Of a stretch of 64,000 nt of DNA, positions 53,119 through 63,704 are shown piece by piece. Source of the stretch: Hexactinellida sp. DTS-2022 (taxonomy: Eukaryota > Porifera > Hexactinellida); contig JAPNXP010000016.1 in NCBI GenBank assembly GCA_028753945.1, positions 1,520,001 through 1,584,000 of the forward strand, in the 5' to 3' direction. The notes beneath the pieces were generated by a model, which was not told the DNA's origin, ran no database searches, and saw only the letters and a list, made by a program, of their open reading frames with translations. The position numbers and the translations under genes were made by a program. The number at the start of each line of letters is the position of its first letter. Within the stretch, counting starts at the first letter, position 1.

Positions 53119-53855
53119 TTTTTTTCGCCCAGTCATCAACGCCCAAGGTGTGAAGAACCATTTGTTAATTGGTCGGAGTTACAAGGAACGGTAGATAAAT
53201 TTGAAGTTAGTTTCTATCATAAACCATCAAGAGTTTAATGCCATTCATTCATTATGTATTGATAATAAAATATATTATCAGGAATTTATTTTAGCAATGT
53301 TATCCACGGTTGGTTGAGTTGAGTCAACAAATTCCTTATATTATTATAATTTATTTAATCCATTGTATAGTAATACTAGAATTAAATAGAAGCCAGCTGG
53401 AATTTATTAGTTGAATCAATTTAATTATCGCAAGTTGAAACAATAGTGAAAGATTTAACAAGTTAAATCAATATAATTATTACAAGTTGAAAAATGGAAT
53501 TAGATTTCACAGTTTTACTGAAATTGAAGTGTGAGTAAACAAAGAAATTTCAAACCACATTTGTGGCAGAAATAAAAATCTTTATTAAAAGTTCTCTTCT
53601 CCCATCAGACGCAGAATTTTATGGTGAATCCAAATGTGAAATAAAATTTGGGGGTTTAGTAAAACATATTTTGAGTTATGGACCAGACAAATTTTGAAAG
53701 GTGTTAAAGATGTGTCAAAAATTTGTTAATCAAAAATCGTAACCCCAGGTGCAAATTAGACGGTCCCATCGCACCTACATGCCAAGTTTCAGCCCATCAA
53801 CTATAAAGCTCAGGCCAGGGCACCGTCTACGGAGAAAAAAAAAAAAAAAAAAAAA
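53119..53855 (+). repeat. AT-rich body unit 1 of the tandem run
   Basis: From TCGCCCAGTCATCAACGCCC through GTTGAGTTGAGTCAACAAAT and AAAAATCGTAACCCCAGGTG to GGCACCGTCTACGGAGA, followed by an A-tract. Reverse-complement homologue of 24385-25078. Confidence 0.75.
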
Positions 53856-53973
53856 AATCCAAAATTGCAGCCTGTGCCGACGCATGTTCCTTTGGTGGCA
53901 CTATATTTTGGTGGTGGTTTATTGATAGTGCCTCCAAAGGAACATGCTGTCGGCACAGGCTGAATTTTGGATT
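53856..53973. repeat. 118-bp hairpin module, copy 8
   Basis: Arms AATCCAAAATTGCAGCCTG and CAGGCTGAATTTTGGATT; preceded by a 24-base A-tract. Confidence 0.85.
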
Positions 53974-55308
53974 TTTTTTCGCTATGTCATCATCACTATG
54001 AAGGTGTTAAATTATTTCAAAAAGGTGTTACAGAAGGCATCGACCCTTAGAGTGGTGGAATTTTCCATTTAGTTCACTTCATTTTAGAGATATTCAAGTA
54101 TGAGTAGAATATAATAGCTGATGACTCAGCATTTTTTATGTGAGTGTTGGGTCATCACCCAACATCAACTAACCCATTTTAAATGTCGAATTAACAAAAT
54201 TGTAAAAACACATTTTTTTGACGATGTCATCATCACCTCAAGGTGTCAAGACCCACTTGTATAGGTGGCACGTGCCTCAAGGACCAATTGATAAATTGAA
54301 AGTTTGTTTCTATCTTCTATGATCTCTGAGATTAATGAAATTTAGATAATTAGTAAAATATTTAATTAATCTATTAATAATTTAACACCAATTTAATGGT
54401 CATCAAAATATATTAAGTTCAATTATTTGTAATTATTATTAATCTAAATTGAATTTCACTATCATATTTGAATTCAGCGCACTCGATAACCCCAATAATC
54501 CAATTGGAACCGTCTATAAGTTAAATACAAAAGGAATTAATTATAATTAATTACGTCAGTACATTAATTGTGCAAGAATATTCTCGCCGAAATATATATA
54601 ATCACTTAATCTGTCGTTGTTGTGGAATGTAAAATCTTAACTGTTCTATCATAAACCATCTTGAGTTTAATGCCATTCATTAATTGTGTATTGATAATAA
54701 ATTATATTATTTGTTAATTATTTTAGCAATGTTATCCATCGTTGGTTGAGTTGAGTCAACAAATTCCTTATATTATATTATTTTATTTAATCCATTGTAG
54801 TAATACTACAATTAAATAGAAGCCAGCTGGAATTTATAAGTTAAATCAATATAATTATCGCGAGTTGAATCAATAGAGTAAGATTTAACAAGTTAAATCA
54901 ATATAATTATTACAAGTTGAAACAATAGAATTAGATTCAATATAATTATTACAAGTTGAAACAATAGAATTAGATTTAACAGTTTTACTGAATCTCAAGT
55001 GTGAGGAAACACAGGAGATTGGCACCCCAATTATGGCACAAAGCTATGCTAAATTGAACATTCGTGAATAGCCAAAAGGTGTAGAAATTAATTCTATATC
55101 CGTATATGTAAATTTTATCAAGCTAAATATTAATTATTTCATGTTATAAGCCATAATTAGTTTAAATAGGTGTTAAAATTATTTGATCAAAAATCGTAAC
55201 CCTAGGTGCAAATTAGACGGTCACTCCGCACCTGCATGCCAAGTTTCAGAACTCAATGTATACAGGTGTGGCCAGGGCACCTGCTACGGAGAAATAATAA
55301 AAATAAAA
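53974..55308 (+). repeat. AT-rich body unit 2, two fused segments
   Basis: 53980-54285 matches 47250-47540 (reverse) and ends with the family B-type CACCTCAAGGTGTCAAGACCC. 54640-55308 is a second body unit ending GGGCACCTGCTACGGAGA. The junction shows that families B and C share modules. Confidence 0.65.
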
Positions 55309-55427
55309 AATCCAAAATTGCAGCCTGTGCCGACGCATGTTCCTTTGGTGGCACTATATTTTGTTGGTGGTTTATTGATAGTGCCTCCAAAGGAACATGC
55401 TGTCGGCGCAGGCTGCAATTTTGGATT
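55309..55427. repeat. 118-bp hairpin module, copy 9
   Basis: Arms AATCCAAAATTGCAGCCTG and CAGGCTGCAATTTTGGATT. Its left flank is identical to the left flank of the 60-bp array at 56190. Confidence 0.85.
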
Positions 55428-56189
55428 TTTTTTCCAAAAGTCATCAACGCCCAAGGTGTGAAGAACCATTTTTTAATTGGTCCGTGTCACAAGGAAGGGT
55501 AGATAAATTTGAAGTTTGTTTCTATCATAAACCATCTTGAGTTTAATGCCATTCTTTCATTATGTATTGATAATATATTATATTATTAGTTATTTATTTT
55601 AGCAATGTTATCCACGGTTGGTTGAGTTGAGTCAACAAATTCCTTATATTATATTATTTTATTTTATCCATTGTCTAGTAATACTACAATTATTAAATAG
55701 AAGCCAGCTGGAATTTATAAGTTAAATCAATATAATTATCGCAAGTTGAATCACTAGAGTAGGATTTAACAAGTTAAATCAATATAATTATTACAAGTTG
55801 AAACAATAGAATTAGATTCAATATAATTATTACAAGTTGAAACAATAGAATTAGATTTAACAGTTTTACTGAATCTCAAGTGTGAGGAAACACAGGAGAT
55901 TGGCACCCCAATTATGGCACAAAGCTATGCTAAATTGAACATTCGTGAATTGCCAAAAGGTGTAGAAATTAATTCTATATCCGTATATGTAAATTTTATC
56001 AAGCTCAATATTAATTATTTCATGTTATGAGCCATAATTAGTTTAAATAGGTGTTAAAATTATTTGATCAAAAATCGTAACCCCAGGTGCAAATTAGACG
56101 GTCACTCTGCACCTGCATGCCAAGTTTCAGAACTCAATGTATACAGGTGTGGCCAGGGCACCTGCTACGGAGAAATAATAAAAATAATA
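55428..56189 (+). repeat. AT-rich body unit 3
   Basis: Nearly identical to 54640-55308 (for example GGCACCCCAATTATGGCAC and TCAATGTATACAGGTGTGG), which points to a recent tandem duplication. Confidence 0.8.
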
Positions 56190-56365
56190 ATAAAGGCAGT
56201 GATTCCAATACTGGGCCACTATACTATAGTATAGTCGGCACAGTAATAATAAAGGCAGTGATTCCAATACTGGGCCACTATACTATAGTATAGTCGGCAC
56301 AGTAATAATAATAAAGGCAGTGATTCCAATACTGGGCCACTATACTATAGTATAGTCGGCACAGT
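56190..56365. repeat. three tandem 60-bp units (inverse of the 24081 array)
   Basis: Three copies of GGCAGTGATTCCAATACTGG plus CTATACTATAGTATAGTCGG and CACAG, all of subtype B. They occupy the position a hairpin module has after the other body units. Confidence 0.9.
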
Positions 56366-56745
56366 AAAAACTAATATCGATTCCTAGTAGGTATCTAATC
56401 ATCAAATCTAATATTCATTCTTTGGAAAGGTTATGTTATGCTATAAAAGCCAGCGCGCGATTTATAAATAAAACAAAGTAAGTGCTATAGGTATGTTAGA
56501 AATGAATGAAGGACTAGTAAAAAATCCAAGACATTAGACTAGTTTGAAACTTTGAATGTGATGTTTATGGGTGGAGAATATAGTAGTGACACATTTATTC
56601 AACAGATAATAATTTTAATGTCCTATTTGTCATTACTATTCGCTTCTTGGAATAAATCATTTTCCAGAGATGGGGGGGCAAGAATTGTAAAATGGGGGGG
56701 CAATGCTCCCCCCAGCCCCCCCACAGTTACGCCACTGTTAGGGGT

Positions 56746-57319
56746 CGTTCAAAGGAAAATTATACACGCTCTCCCTATGTCACGCTTTTTGGGTCATTTC
56801 TAATACGAAAGGATGATTTGTCACACACTAGTTGACCCCACTCCCCCCTTGTATGCGTTACGTAACGTTTGAACGGTCCCTTAACTACCACTGAGAAATT
56901 TTAACTTCCAAGTGTGTGTTTTTTATCTAAATAACATTTGTTATTAATAAATAATTTAATTTGCATTTTCAAACAAATCTTAAATGTCCGGGCAAAAAAT
57001 CTGAGCTGTTAACAGCCAAAGCCGCTGTACAAGTTATACCAGCTGTGAGTAAGATAACTACGCGTATAGCTAGAACGAATTCACAGAGTTGTGTCTCCTT
57101 TAGCTGAAGTTACATCTTCCATACAGGAACTCGACTCTTTATTAATAAATTTAATAAATATCTCATAGGATACAAATATGGGTAATAATAAGTGAGAATT
57201 ATTTGTATTAAAGTTAATGTTATATTTCACATGCAGTCAGGAGACAGGTTAAGTATTGGATATTTAAAAATACATTATGTAGGTCGAAGTAGTTTATAAA
57301 ATAATAAGTGATATATTCG
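56746..57319. other. intergenic DNA downstream of the coiled-coil gene
   Basis: No gene recognised. This includes the presumed 3' flank of the minus-strand coiled-coil gene. Confidence 0.4.
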
Positions 57320-59488
57320 TTATTGCTTTGTTTTCGCCTCCAGTGCTAGCTCCTGGCAGCGTGACATGGATATCTCCTGGAGATACTTGTAGTCCTGAAT
57401 GGACTTGACCAATCTCTTGGAGAGCTGAGCTATCACTCTCTGTGAGTGAGTTTGATCCTTTTCCGCCTGACTTGTTCTCTCCCTGAGTTCGCGGATCGTC
57501 TCGCGGCTCTCCTGAATGAGACTGCGCGCCTCTTTTCCCTGATTCATCCGCATCTGACTCTCGTCCTCCAGGTTCCGTTCATAGGACCTGTTTGCCCTTT
57601 CGAGATCCTCTGCTGAACACTTCGCCGTAGACAGCTCCTGCTCCAGGTTGACTATCCTGTCTTGATACCAATCGTGTGCCTCTATCATGTTCTGCTCCGC
57701 ACGGACCAGCTGCTTCTCAGAATCCTTTTTACTTTTGGGATTATCTTGATTTAGATCTTTCAATTGTAATTGAGTTGAGGCTGCGAACTCGTGGCCTTCT
57801 TTTATCCTCCGCTCAAGTGCCAGCTGCTGCTCGAGATGCTTGCACACGTTCTGCATCTGGTGGTAGGAGGCTCTCAGATTCTGGAGCTCCTGGAACAGCT
57901 CTCTGTGCGGCGGCGATTCTGCCGAGTGGATCGACGCCAGTTTCCTCCCTACAACAGAGGGAGCTGAATGGGAGTCCCTTTGTAAAGTCGTCCCTTTTTT
58001 CACGGAGGTGTGTTTGGGTTTCTGCATTTTTAATGTCTCCCTTAAGTTGACAACATCGCTGGATTTGGCTTGCAAGAGAGCCTCTGATTGCTGTAGCTTA
58101 TCTCTCATACTCCTGTTCTCGGACTCCTGTTGTTTGGCCCGTTGCTTCAGCTTAAACAGTTGCAGAGACCTCTTGTTATTCTCCTCCACCAGCTGCGAGT
58201 ATCCCTTCATCACTTCCTCTTTCTGATCCTGAAGAGATTTGTTCTCAATCATAATTAAATTAATCTTCTCTTCATCTTCACTCTTCAGTTTTTTTAGAAG
58301 ATTCAGTTCTGTCTCTGCTTCGTCACTAGTCTCTAATTCCATCAGTTTGCTCTGCAGCGCAGAAGACTCGGTTCGTAACTTGGCTATAGAAATCTCACAG
58401 TCATGTTTATGTGACTTTAATTCAGACAGTTGCAAGTCCTTCCTCCTAATACCGTCGTGTAACGAGCAGATAACGTTCTGCTGGCTGTTGTTTGCTTCCA
58501 TCAGTTCCCCTAGAGTGTTCGCAAGCTCTTCTACCTCTTTCTGCATAGAATTTAACCTTTTGGACTCATAGTCTTCGATTCCCATCTCTTTCGATTGCAG
58601 GAGAGTTTGTAAGCGTTGTACTTGTTTCTCTGCAGTCAACTTACCCTCCTTGAGCTGCTCAATGATGTCACCTCGTTCTTCTGACTGTTCAGCTTGCCTT
58701 GCTAGTCTGTTCCTATCCTCTATCAGCTTAGTGTTGGTAGCCACGAGCTCGGAGTTGAGCCTTATTTGGTCAGATAGATTCTCCCTCACAGACGCACTCT
58801 CCGACTCTAACTTTTCCAGCTGGCGTGTCTTCAAATTCAATTCTTTTGTGTTAAGTTTAGAAGATTCTATTTCTACCCTATAACACTCCATTTGAGATTC
58901 CATTCTCTTCATCTTGAGATCTCTCTCCTCGACCTCTCTCCTGCCCGCCTCCACTGCCTGCTCCCTGAGCTCTAGCGTTTTGCTATTCCCGAGTCTGGCT
59001 CTATTTAGCTCCGCTAGCTCGCACTCGTGCTTCTGTTTCTCGGAGTTGAGCACGTCGACCAGCTGATTCAGCTCCTCCAGCAGCTCAGACTTGTCTTGCA
59101 GGTTGGACGAATGCGCTTTCTGCATTTTGCCGAGTTTCTCCTCCGCAGTCGAAAGATCGCACCCTTTCAACTCGAGCTGAATCATGAAATCAGCCTTCTC
59201 AGCCGAGAGCTTCGTAATGGCCATGTTAGCCTCCTCCAGCTGGGACAGCAGTTGCTGCAGTTTGGAATCTGATATTTGGGAGTCCGTCGCCCTTTGGAGT
59301 TCTGCTACCTTCTCCTGATTAACGACGCTCAGCTGCTCCTCAGCGGTTCTACGAATAATCTTCTCGTACTCCAGCTCCTCGCGCGTCCGAATAGCCTCGT
59401 CTCGGAGTCGGTCCAAGTCAGCCTCGATAGAGCGGACTAGGTTTTGGTCTTTCTTCTTTTTCTTGGGAGTTGAAGAGATCGGTTCCAT
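57320..59488 (-). CDS. long coiled-coil protein, family not assigned
   Basis: A 722-residue uninterrupted frame. A short basic N-terminus (MEPISSTPKKKKKDQ) is followed by near-continuous heptad-type sequence rich in E, K, Q, L and R from about 20 to 485. A hinge about 490-530 is rich in Ser, Pro and basic residues (SVKKGTTLQRDSHSAPSVVG, SAESPPHRELFQELQ); coiled coil then runs to the C-terminus (EAKTKQ). No motor head, membrane segment or catalytic domain is visible. This resembles centrosomal, ciliary or other structural coiled-coil proteins, but composition alone cannot assign the family. The ATG follows TTGCTATATAG, an acceptor-like context. The many antisense frames overlapping it are shadows. 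Confidence 0.85.
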   Translation of the reverse strand: MEPISSTPKKKKKDQNLVRSIEADLDRLRDEAIRTREELEYEKIIRRTAEEQLSVVNQEKVAELQRATDSQISDSKLQQLLSQLEEANMAITKLSAEKADFMIQLELKGCDLSTAEEKLGKMQKAHSSNLQDKSELLEELNQLVDVLNSEKQKHECELAELNRARLGNSKTLELREQAVEAGRREVEERDLKMKRMESQMECYRVEIESSKLNTKELNLKTRQLEKLESESASVRENLSDQIRLNSELVATNTKLIEDRNRLARQAEQSEERGDIIEQLKEGKLTAEKQVQRLQTLLQSKEMGIEDYESKRLNSMQKEVEELANTLGELMEANNSQQNVICSLHDGIRRKDLQLSELKSHKHDCEISIAKLRTESSALQSKLMELETSDEAETELNLLKKLKSEDEEKINLIMIENKSLQDQKEEVMKGYSQLVEENNKRSLQLFKLKQRAKQQESENRSMRDKLQQSEALLQAKSSDVVNLRETLKMQKPKHTSVKKGTTLQRDSHSAPSVVGRKLASIHSAESPPHRELFQELQNLRASYHQMQNVCKHLEQQLALERRIKEGHEFAASTQLQLKDLNQDNPKSKKDSEKQLVRAEQNMIEAHDWYQDRIVNLEQELSTAKCSAEDLERANRSYERNLEDESQMRMNQGKEARSLIQESRETIRELRERTSQAEKDQTHSQRVIAQLSKRLVKSIQDYKYLQEISMSRCQELALEAKTKQ

Positions 59489-59940
59489 CTATATAGCAAT
59501 CTAATTGTAAAGTATCCAGTTAATTTAATGGTACTCAGTAGTCAGCTGGGCTTCATTTAGGGGATGGCGAGGATGACTCCCACCATCCCTTGCACCCCCT
59601 ACCTTACAGCGTGCTTCCGCGCGCGGTATATCCTCGCCATCCCTTATTCCTGAAAACCATAATTTTGCCATCCCTTAAGTCAATGTCTAAATAGGATCCT
59701 GGTCAGCAGGGTTTTATCCAGGAGCGCGCCATACGCCTAGAGGCGTATAAATTTGGATATGTTTGCGTTTAGGAGCGCGAAAACTGCCGAAAGTCCCCAT
59801 AGAGTAATACAAAACTAACCTCTTAGGCGTTCATAATTCATACTTTAGTGACCTTAGGACAGTTATGAGTGTTCAATTCTACTCCTGTATAATAATACCC
59901 TGCTGGTCAGTATATACTTTTTGAGTCAATCAGTTAATTA
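59489..59940. other. upstream region of the coiled-coil gene, with a GC-rich repeat trace
   Basis: No gene. 59548-59700 carries a short inverted pattern (AGGGGATGGCGAGGATGA near CTCGCCATCCCTTATTCC), possibly a miniature element. 59740-59830 resembles 49850-49990 (TAGGAGCGC, AGGCGTACAAA-type motifs). Confidence 0.4.
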
Positions 59941-59948
59941 ACTCACAT

Positions 59949-61367
59949 CAGAGTTGCACGCGGGCCGGTGTCAGAGGAGATCCTGTTCCCCCGTGAAAAT
60001 TGTTCCCCCGAACAATATTACCTAGGAAATATTGTTCCCCGAACTATTTTTCCTAGGAAATATTGTTCCCCTCTAGGGAATCTTGTTCCCCTCTGCCTAA
60101 TAGAAAATATTGTTCCCCCGAACAGTATTCGCTAGTAAATATTGTTCCCCCGAACAGTATTCGCTAGTAAATATTGTTCCCCCGAACAGTAATCACTAGG
60201 GAATACTGTTTCCCCTTTTAGTACAGTAGTAATATTAACATCCGTACAACATACCTACATTGATATGACACAATCAAAAGTGAATTCGAGAAAATTCAAT
60301 TAGTAGTTATCCATAATTTAATTAAACAATTATAGAAACTAAACAGTATTACCATATTCCATATATTGAAAAGTAGACAACACATGTGCCTTAGGTACAT
60401 GTGTTGTGTACTTTTCTAATACCTCCATATTCGCCTGTATCTTCCGGGAGGAAAGTATACAGCAGGGTGTTCAAAGAGCGAGAAGTATGTAATAATAGGT
60501 AATTCAAAACTTTTCTACATATTCTAGTAACCTTAGTTCCATTTTGTATTGAGGGGAAGATAATTTTCTAGTGAATCTGCACTGTTCGGGGGAACAATAT
60601 TTACTAGTGAATATTGTTCGGGGGAACAATATTTACTAGTGAATACTGTTCGGGGGAACAATATTTACTAGCGAATACTGTTCGGGGGAACAATATTTAC
60701 TAGTGAATACTGTTCGGGGGAACAAAATTTACTAGTGAATACTGTTCGGGGGAACAAAATTTACTAGTGAATACTGTTCGGGGGAACAAAATTTACTAGT
60801 GAATACTGTTCGGGGGAACAAAATTTACTAGTGAATATTGTTCGGGGGAACAAAATTAACCAGGGGGAAACACTCGGGGGGTACATTATTCCCTAGGAAA
60901 TATGGTGTGGGGAACAGGATTTCCTAGGAAATATTGTTCGGGGGAACAAAAAGATGGGGGAACAGGATTTACTATGACACCGGGTCGGCCGAAAAACTAT
61001 TTTGAAGACAGGGAATTACTCCCTTCATAATCCGCATTACTGTTTTGAATTGTTACGAGTTACCAATTGGGAATACATAAAAGTAAGAAGACTAATTTTT
61101 CCCTTATTCATCAGTTTTACAAACTCGGTTTCACACAAGGATTCTCTAATTATCCTCTTGACCTGAAATTAATAACAAACATATTGAAATTTATATACAA
61201 GCTGCAAGCTGCAACAAACAAGCTGCGGGCCTCTTGCGGGCCAAAAATATCCATGCGGGCTTTTTTCGGCCCGAATAATTCAGTCGCGGGCTGCGGGCCG
61301 GGTTTACTTAATATTGCGGGCCGAGGGCCGGGCCGCGGTTAGAAATTTCGGCCCGCGTGCAACTCTG
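59949..61367. mobile_element. hAT-like element with nested foldback
   Basis: Ends CAGAGTTGCACGCGGGCC and GGCCCGCGTGCAACTCTG; a perfect 8-bp duplication ACTCACAT at 59941-59948 and 61368-61375. Near its right end are repeated GCGGGCC motifs. A second foldback occupies about 59965-60983. Confidence 0.85.
59965..60983. mobile_element. foldback element of GTTCGGGGGAAC arrays
   Basis: Outer ends CCGGTGTCA and TGACACCGG, then ATCCTGTTCCCCC and its complement. The left arm has about seven TGTTCCCCCGAACA-type units (59985-60215); the right arm has about eleven inverted units of roughly 30 bases (GTTCGGGGGAACAAAATTTA). A small perfect hairpin, ACACATGTGCC...GGTACATGTGT, sits near the centre (60380-60412). 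Confidence 0.85.
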
Positions 61368-61375
61368 ACTCACAT

Positions 61376-61656
61376 TGCCTTATATGGTATTGACTCAAAA
61401 GAAACTCAAAAAGTATTATTAATTAATGCTAGGTATATAAATATACTAAGTTAGTTAAATGAATGCTGAAGGACCTGGACGACCCAAAACAGTTTTTTCT
61501 GGCTCTCCACAGAAGATGCTTGTTATATCTATCAAAATGTCATAATTTGTAATCTTGGAATTTCGAATATTTTTGAATTACTTTCAGTGTCCTGAGAGGA
61601 ATCAGTGATATGAAAATGTGCATATCTTGAAGGGAACACATGGAAGTCAATTAACT
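61376..61656. other. short spacer, nothing recognised
   Basis: AT-rich spacer between two hAT-like insertions. Confidence 0.4.
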
Positions 61657-61664
61657 TTTCTATA

Positions 61665-61796
61665 CAGGGGCGTGCTGGCCATACAATCGATGCGGGATTC
61701 CCGCTCGGGCCCCCCTTTGGGGGCCTCCCTTGTGGGACCGCAGGCCCCCACTGCGATCACTTTCTGAATGGACCCCCAACCCCAGCACGCCCCCTG
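61665..61796. mobile_element. 132-bp hAT-like miniature transposon
   Basis: Ends CAGGGGCGTGCTGG and CCAGCACGCCCCCTG; TTTCTATA is duplicated at 61657-61664 and 61797-61804. Confidence 0.85.
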
Positions 61797-61989
61797 TTTC
61801 TATATAGTGGACTATCATCAAAAGCTACAAATTAAAATAAAATAAAGAGAATTGCCAAAACAACCCCGAATGCTACATCATAGTTGCGGTTCACTTCACG
61901 TCATAGTTTCAGTTGCAATTTTGAACTAGCAAATGAGTTCAAATTCGATTGCTGATAAAATGAGACGGTTTATGAACTGTTGCTTTGTT

Positions 61990-62356
61990 CAATTTATTTT
62001 TAATATTACCTAAACTGACATTTTATAAGATATACAAATGTGTTGAATCTAAAACTTGTGAAAAATAATTATTTTTCACAAAAAGATTGAAATTTCCAAC
62101 AACCACCTGACCAAACAATCTTAAACTTACACATATTAAATGGTTGGAGTGGGGCTCACAAAGTTTCAGACAGATCGGTTGATGTTGGTGAAATGGCTGG
62201 ATGACTTGACATGGTATTATCACACACAAAATAAAAAATATCAGCACACTACGTAATAAATGCCTCAAGTGAATGAAATATTTACACACGTAACTAATAC
62301 GAGCCTTTGTCTCTGGCACTTCGCGACCGTCACTCAACACTACACGGTCTCGCATT
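61990..62356. repeat. diverged Helitron-like fragment
   Basis: Ends with ACGAGCCTTTGTCTCTGGC, ACTTCGCGACCG and ACACGGTCTCGC (62298-62356), a worn version of the family A hairpin end. The 110-codon minus frame across it has no gene character. Confidence 0.45.
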
Positions 62357-63440
62357 ATTCATTAAAATAGCATAGCTTGTTCTTTGTTATACAATTTCTA
62401 CTAATAATAATATAATATACAATAGTAGAATTAGGGTCACGAAGTGTGACATTAGCAAGGTAAAGAGAGTTGGTATAGTCAAAAGTGTGAAGTAGTCAGG
62501 GAAAGTGTAGAGGCGCCCGGTGATCTAGTTTCCGCCCAGGTAGATTCTGGAGCGAAATATCAATTACCTTGCCGTACTGCTTCACTAAAGGTAAAATATT
62601 GCGAAATAATAATCAGTAAGGCAAAGGCGCAACATGCAAGGCCCTGCCAGGCTGCCACTCCACAAACTCAAGTCCCAAGAATATTAGCCTACAATTTTAT
62701 ATGATTTATATAGTAAGCTACAAGGAAAACTCCCTTATGGCTAGGGGCGCTTAAGGATGCTTGTCACAAAATTCTGGCGAATTATATATATGATGGCACC
62801 CCAATTAGAGTGAATAAGGTATGTTTGTAAAATCCTCTCTCGGGAAGAATTTCAGAATTTTGACGAACTTCTACGCCTATGATTAAAGCAGTTTCTTTTG
62901 GTGGAAAAATTGATCTTGTCAGCGAAGAGAATTCACCATTTTTGTGATAAAAACACATACAATTATCAACACTCCGAAATACAATATAACTCAGTTATGC
63001 ATCGCAGGTTAATTAAGTTACAAAACTATGTGAATACGGCATTCTGATAACCAATAATTCATAATCGTAATATACATAGTGCTAAGATTGTTTAATACAG
63101 TTTTAGTGGGAAATAATGTGTTTTGTGAACTACAGTCATAACGAAGAATTCTATAACGATATTCAGCATATAACAAACTAATTTATAATATTACCCCTAA
63201 CAGGGCCGGCGATAGGCATGTGCGACATAAGTCCCCACAGGCCCCGCGCATTTTGTAGGTGGAGTCCATCTTGGGATATCTTATAGGTGCATTGAATTAT
63301 AATAGCCCGGAATCAGTGTCAAGACTTACTAACCTATAACCTAGCTATCCTTTCAATGTAAAAATGGTATAGCACGATAATTGATTATATAGAAGTTCTA
63401 CATTTGCTGCTATGAAGAGCTGTAAAATCAAACTATAGCA
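62357..63440. other. gene-free region with a hAT-like end
   Basis: No gene recognised. At 63201, CAGGGCCGGCGATAGGCATG resembles one hAT-like terminus; the opposite end was not found. Confidence 0.4.
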
Positions 63441-63650
63441 TCTATGTTATTAAAACTCGATTGTTGTTTGTTTGTTTGTTTGTTTATTTGTTTGTATGTC
63501 CGGATTGTATTAAAGAGATGGGGGAAAATAAACTGCATTTAGATTCGAGATTGAGACTAACTTCAATTGTTATTTTGGTCAACAAGTATGCTGAATGTGA
63601 ATTTCGCATGTATAGATTTCTAATACAGTGGAAAAATGCAGCAAATTCCT
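63441..63650 (+). mobile_element. family B Helitron-like 5' fragment
   Basis: TCTATGTTATTAAAACTCG, six GTTTG-type repeats, TGTCCGGATTGTATTAAAG and GTCAACAAGTATGCTGAA match the other family B 5' regions. Confidence 0.6.
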
Positions 63651-63704
63651 AGTCCCACATAAATTAACCTCCACAAACGGGGAATCGGGGTGGCTAAGTG
63701 ACGC

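Larger units (their letters stand above)
52885..56737. mobile_element. hAT-like element swollen by tandem hairpin-flanked units
   Basis: Ends CAGTGGCGTAACAAAC and CAGTTACGCCACTG; TTAGGGGT is duplicated at 52877-52884 and 56738-56745. The original hAT-like sequence is about 52885-52995 plus 56370-56737. Everything between is a tandem run of AT-rich bodies separated by hairpin modules 7, 8 and 9 and closed by three 60-bp units. No transposase frame. Confidence 0.8.

Noticed and set aside
55206-55502. Recurrent peptides such as CSFGGTIN...GTCVGTGCNFG in several places
   Set aside because: They are translations of the 118-bp hairpin modules and their complements, in varying frames and with no shared start; they are not a gene family.
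57676-59272. Several plus-strand frames over 57676-59272
   Set aside because: They are antisense shadows of the 722-residue coiled-coil gene and have no protein-like features of their own.
62023-62355. 110-codon minus-strand frame as a gene
   Set aside because: It runs across a worn Helitron-like end and lacks any domain or supporting context.
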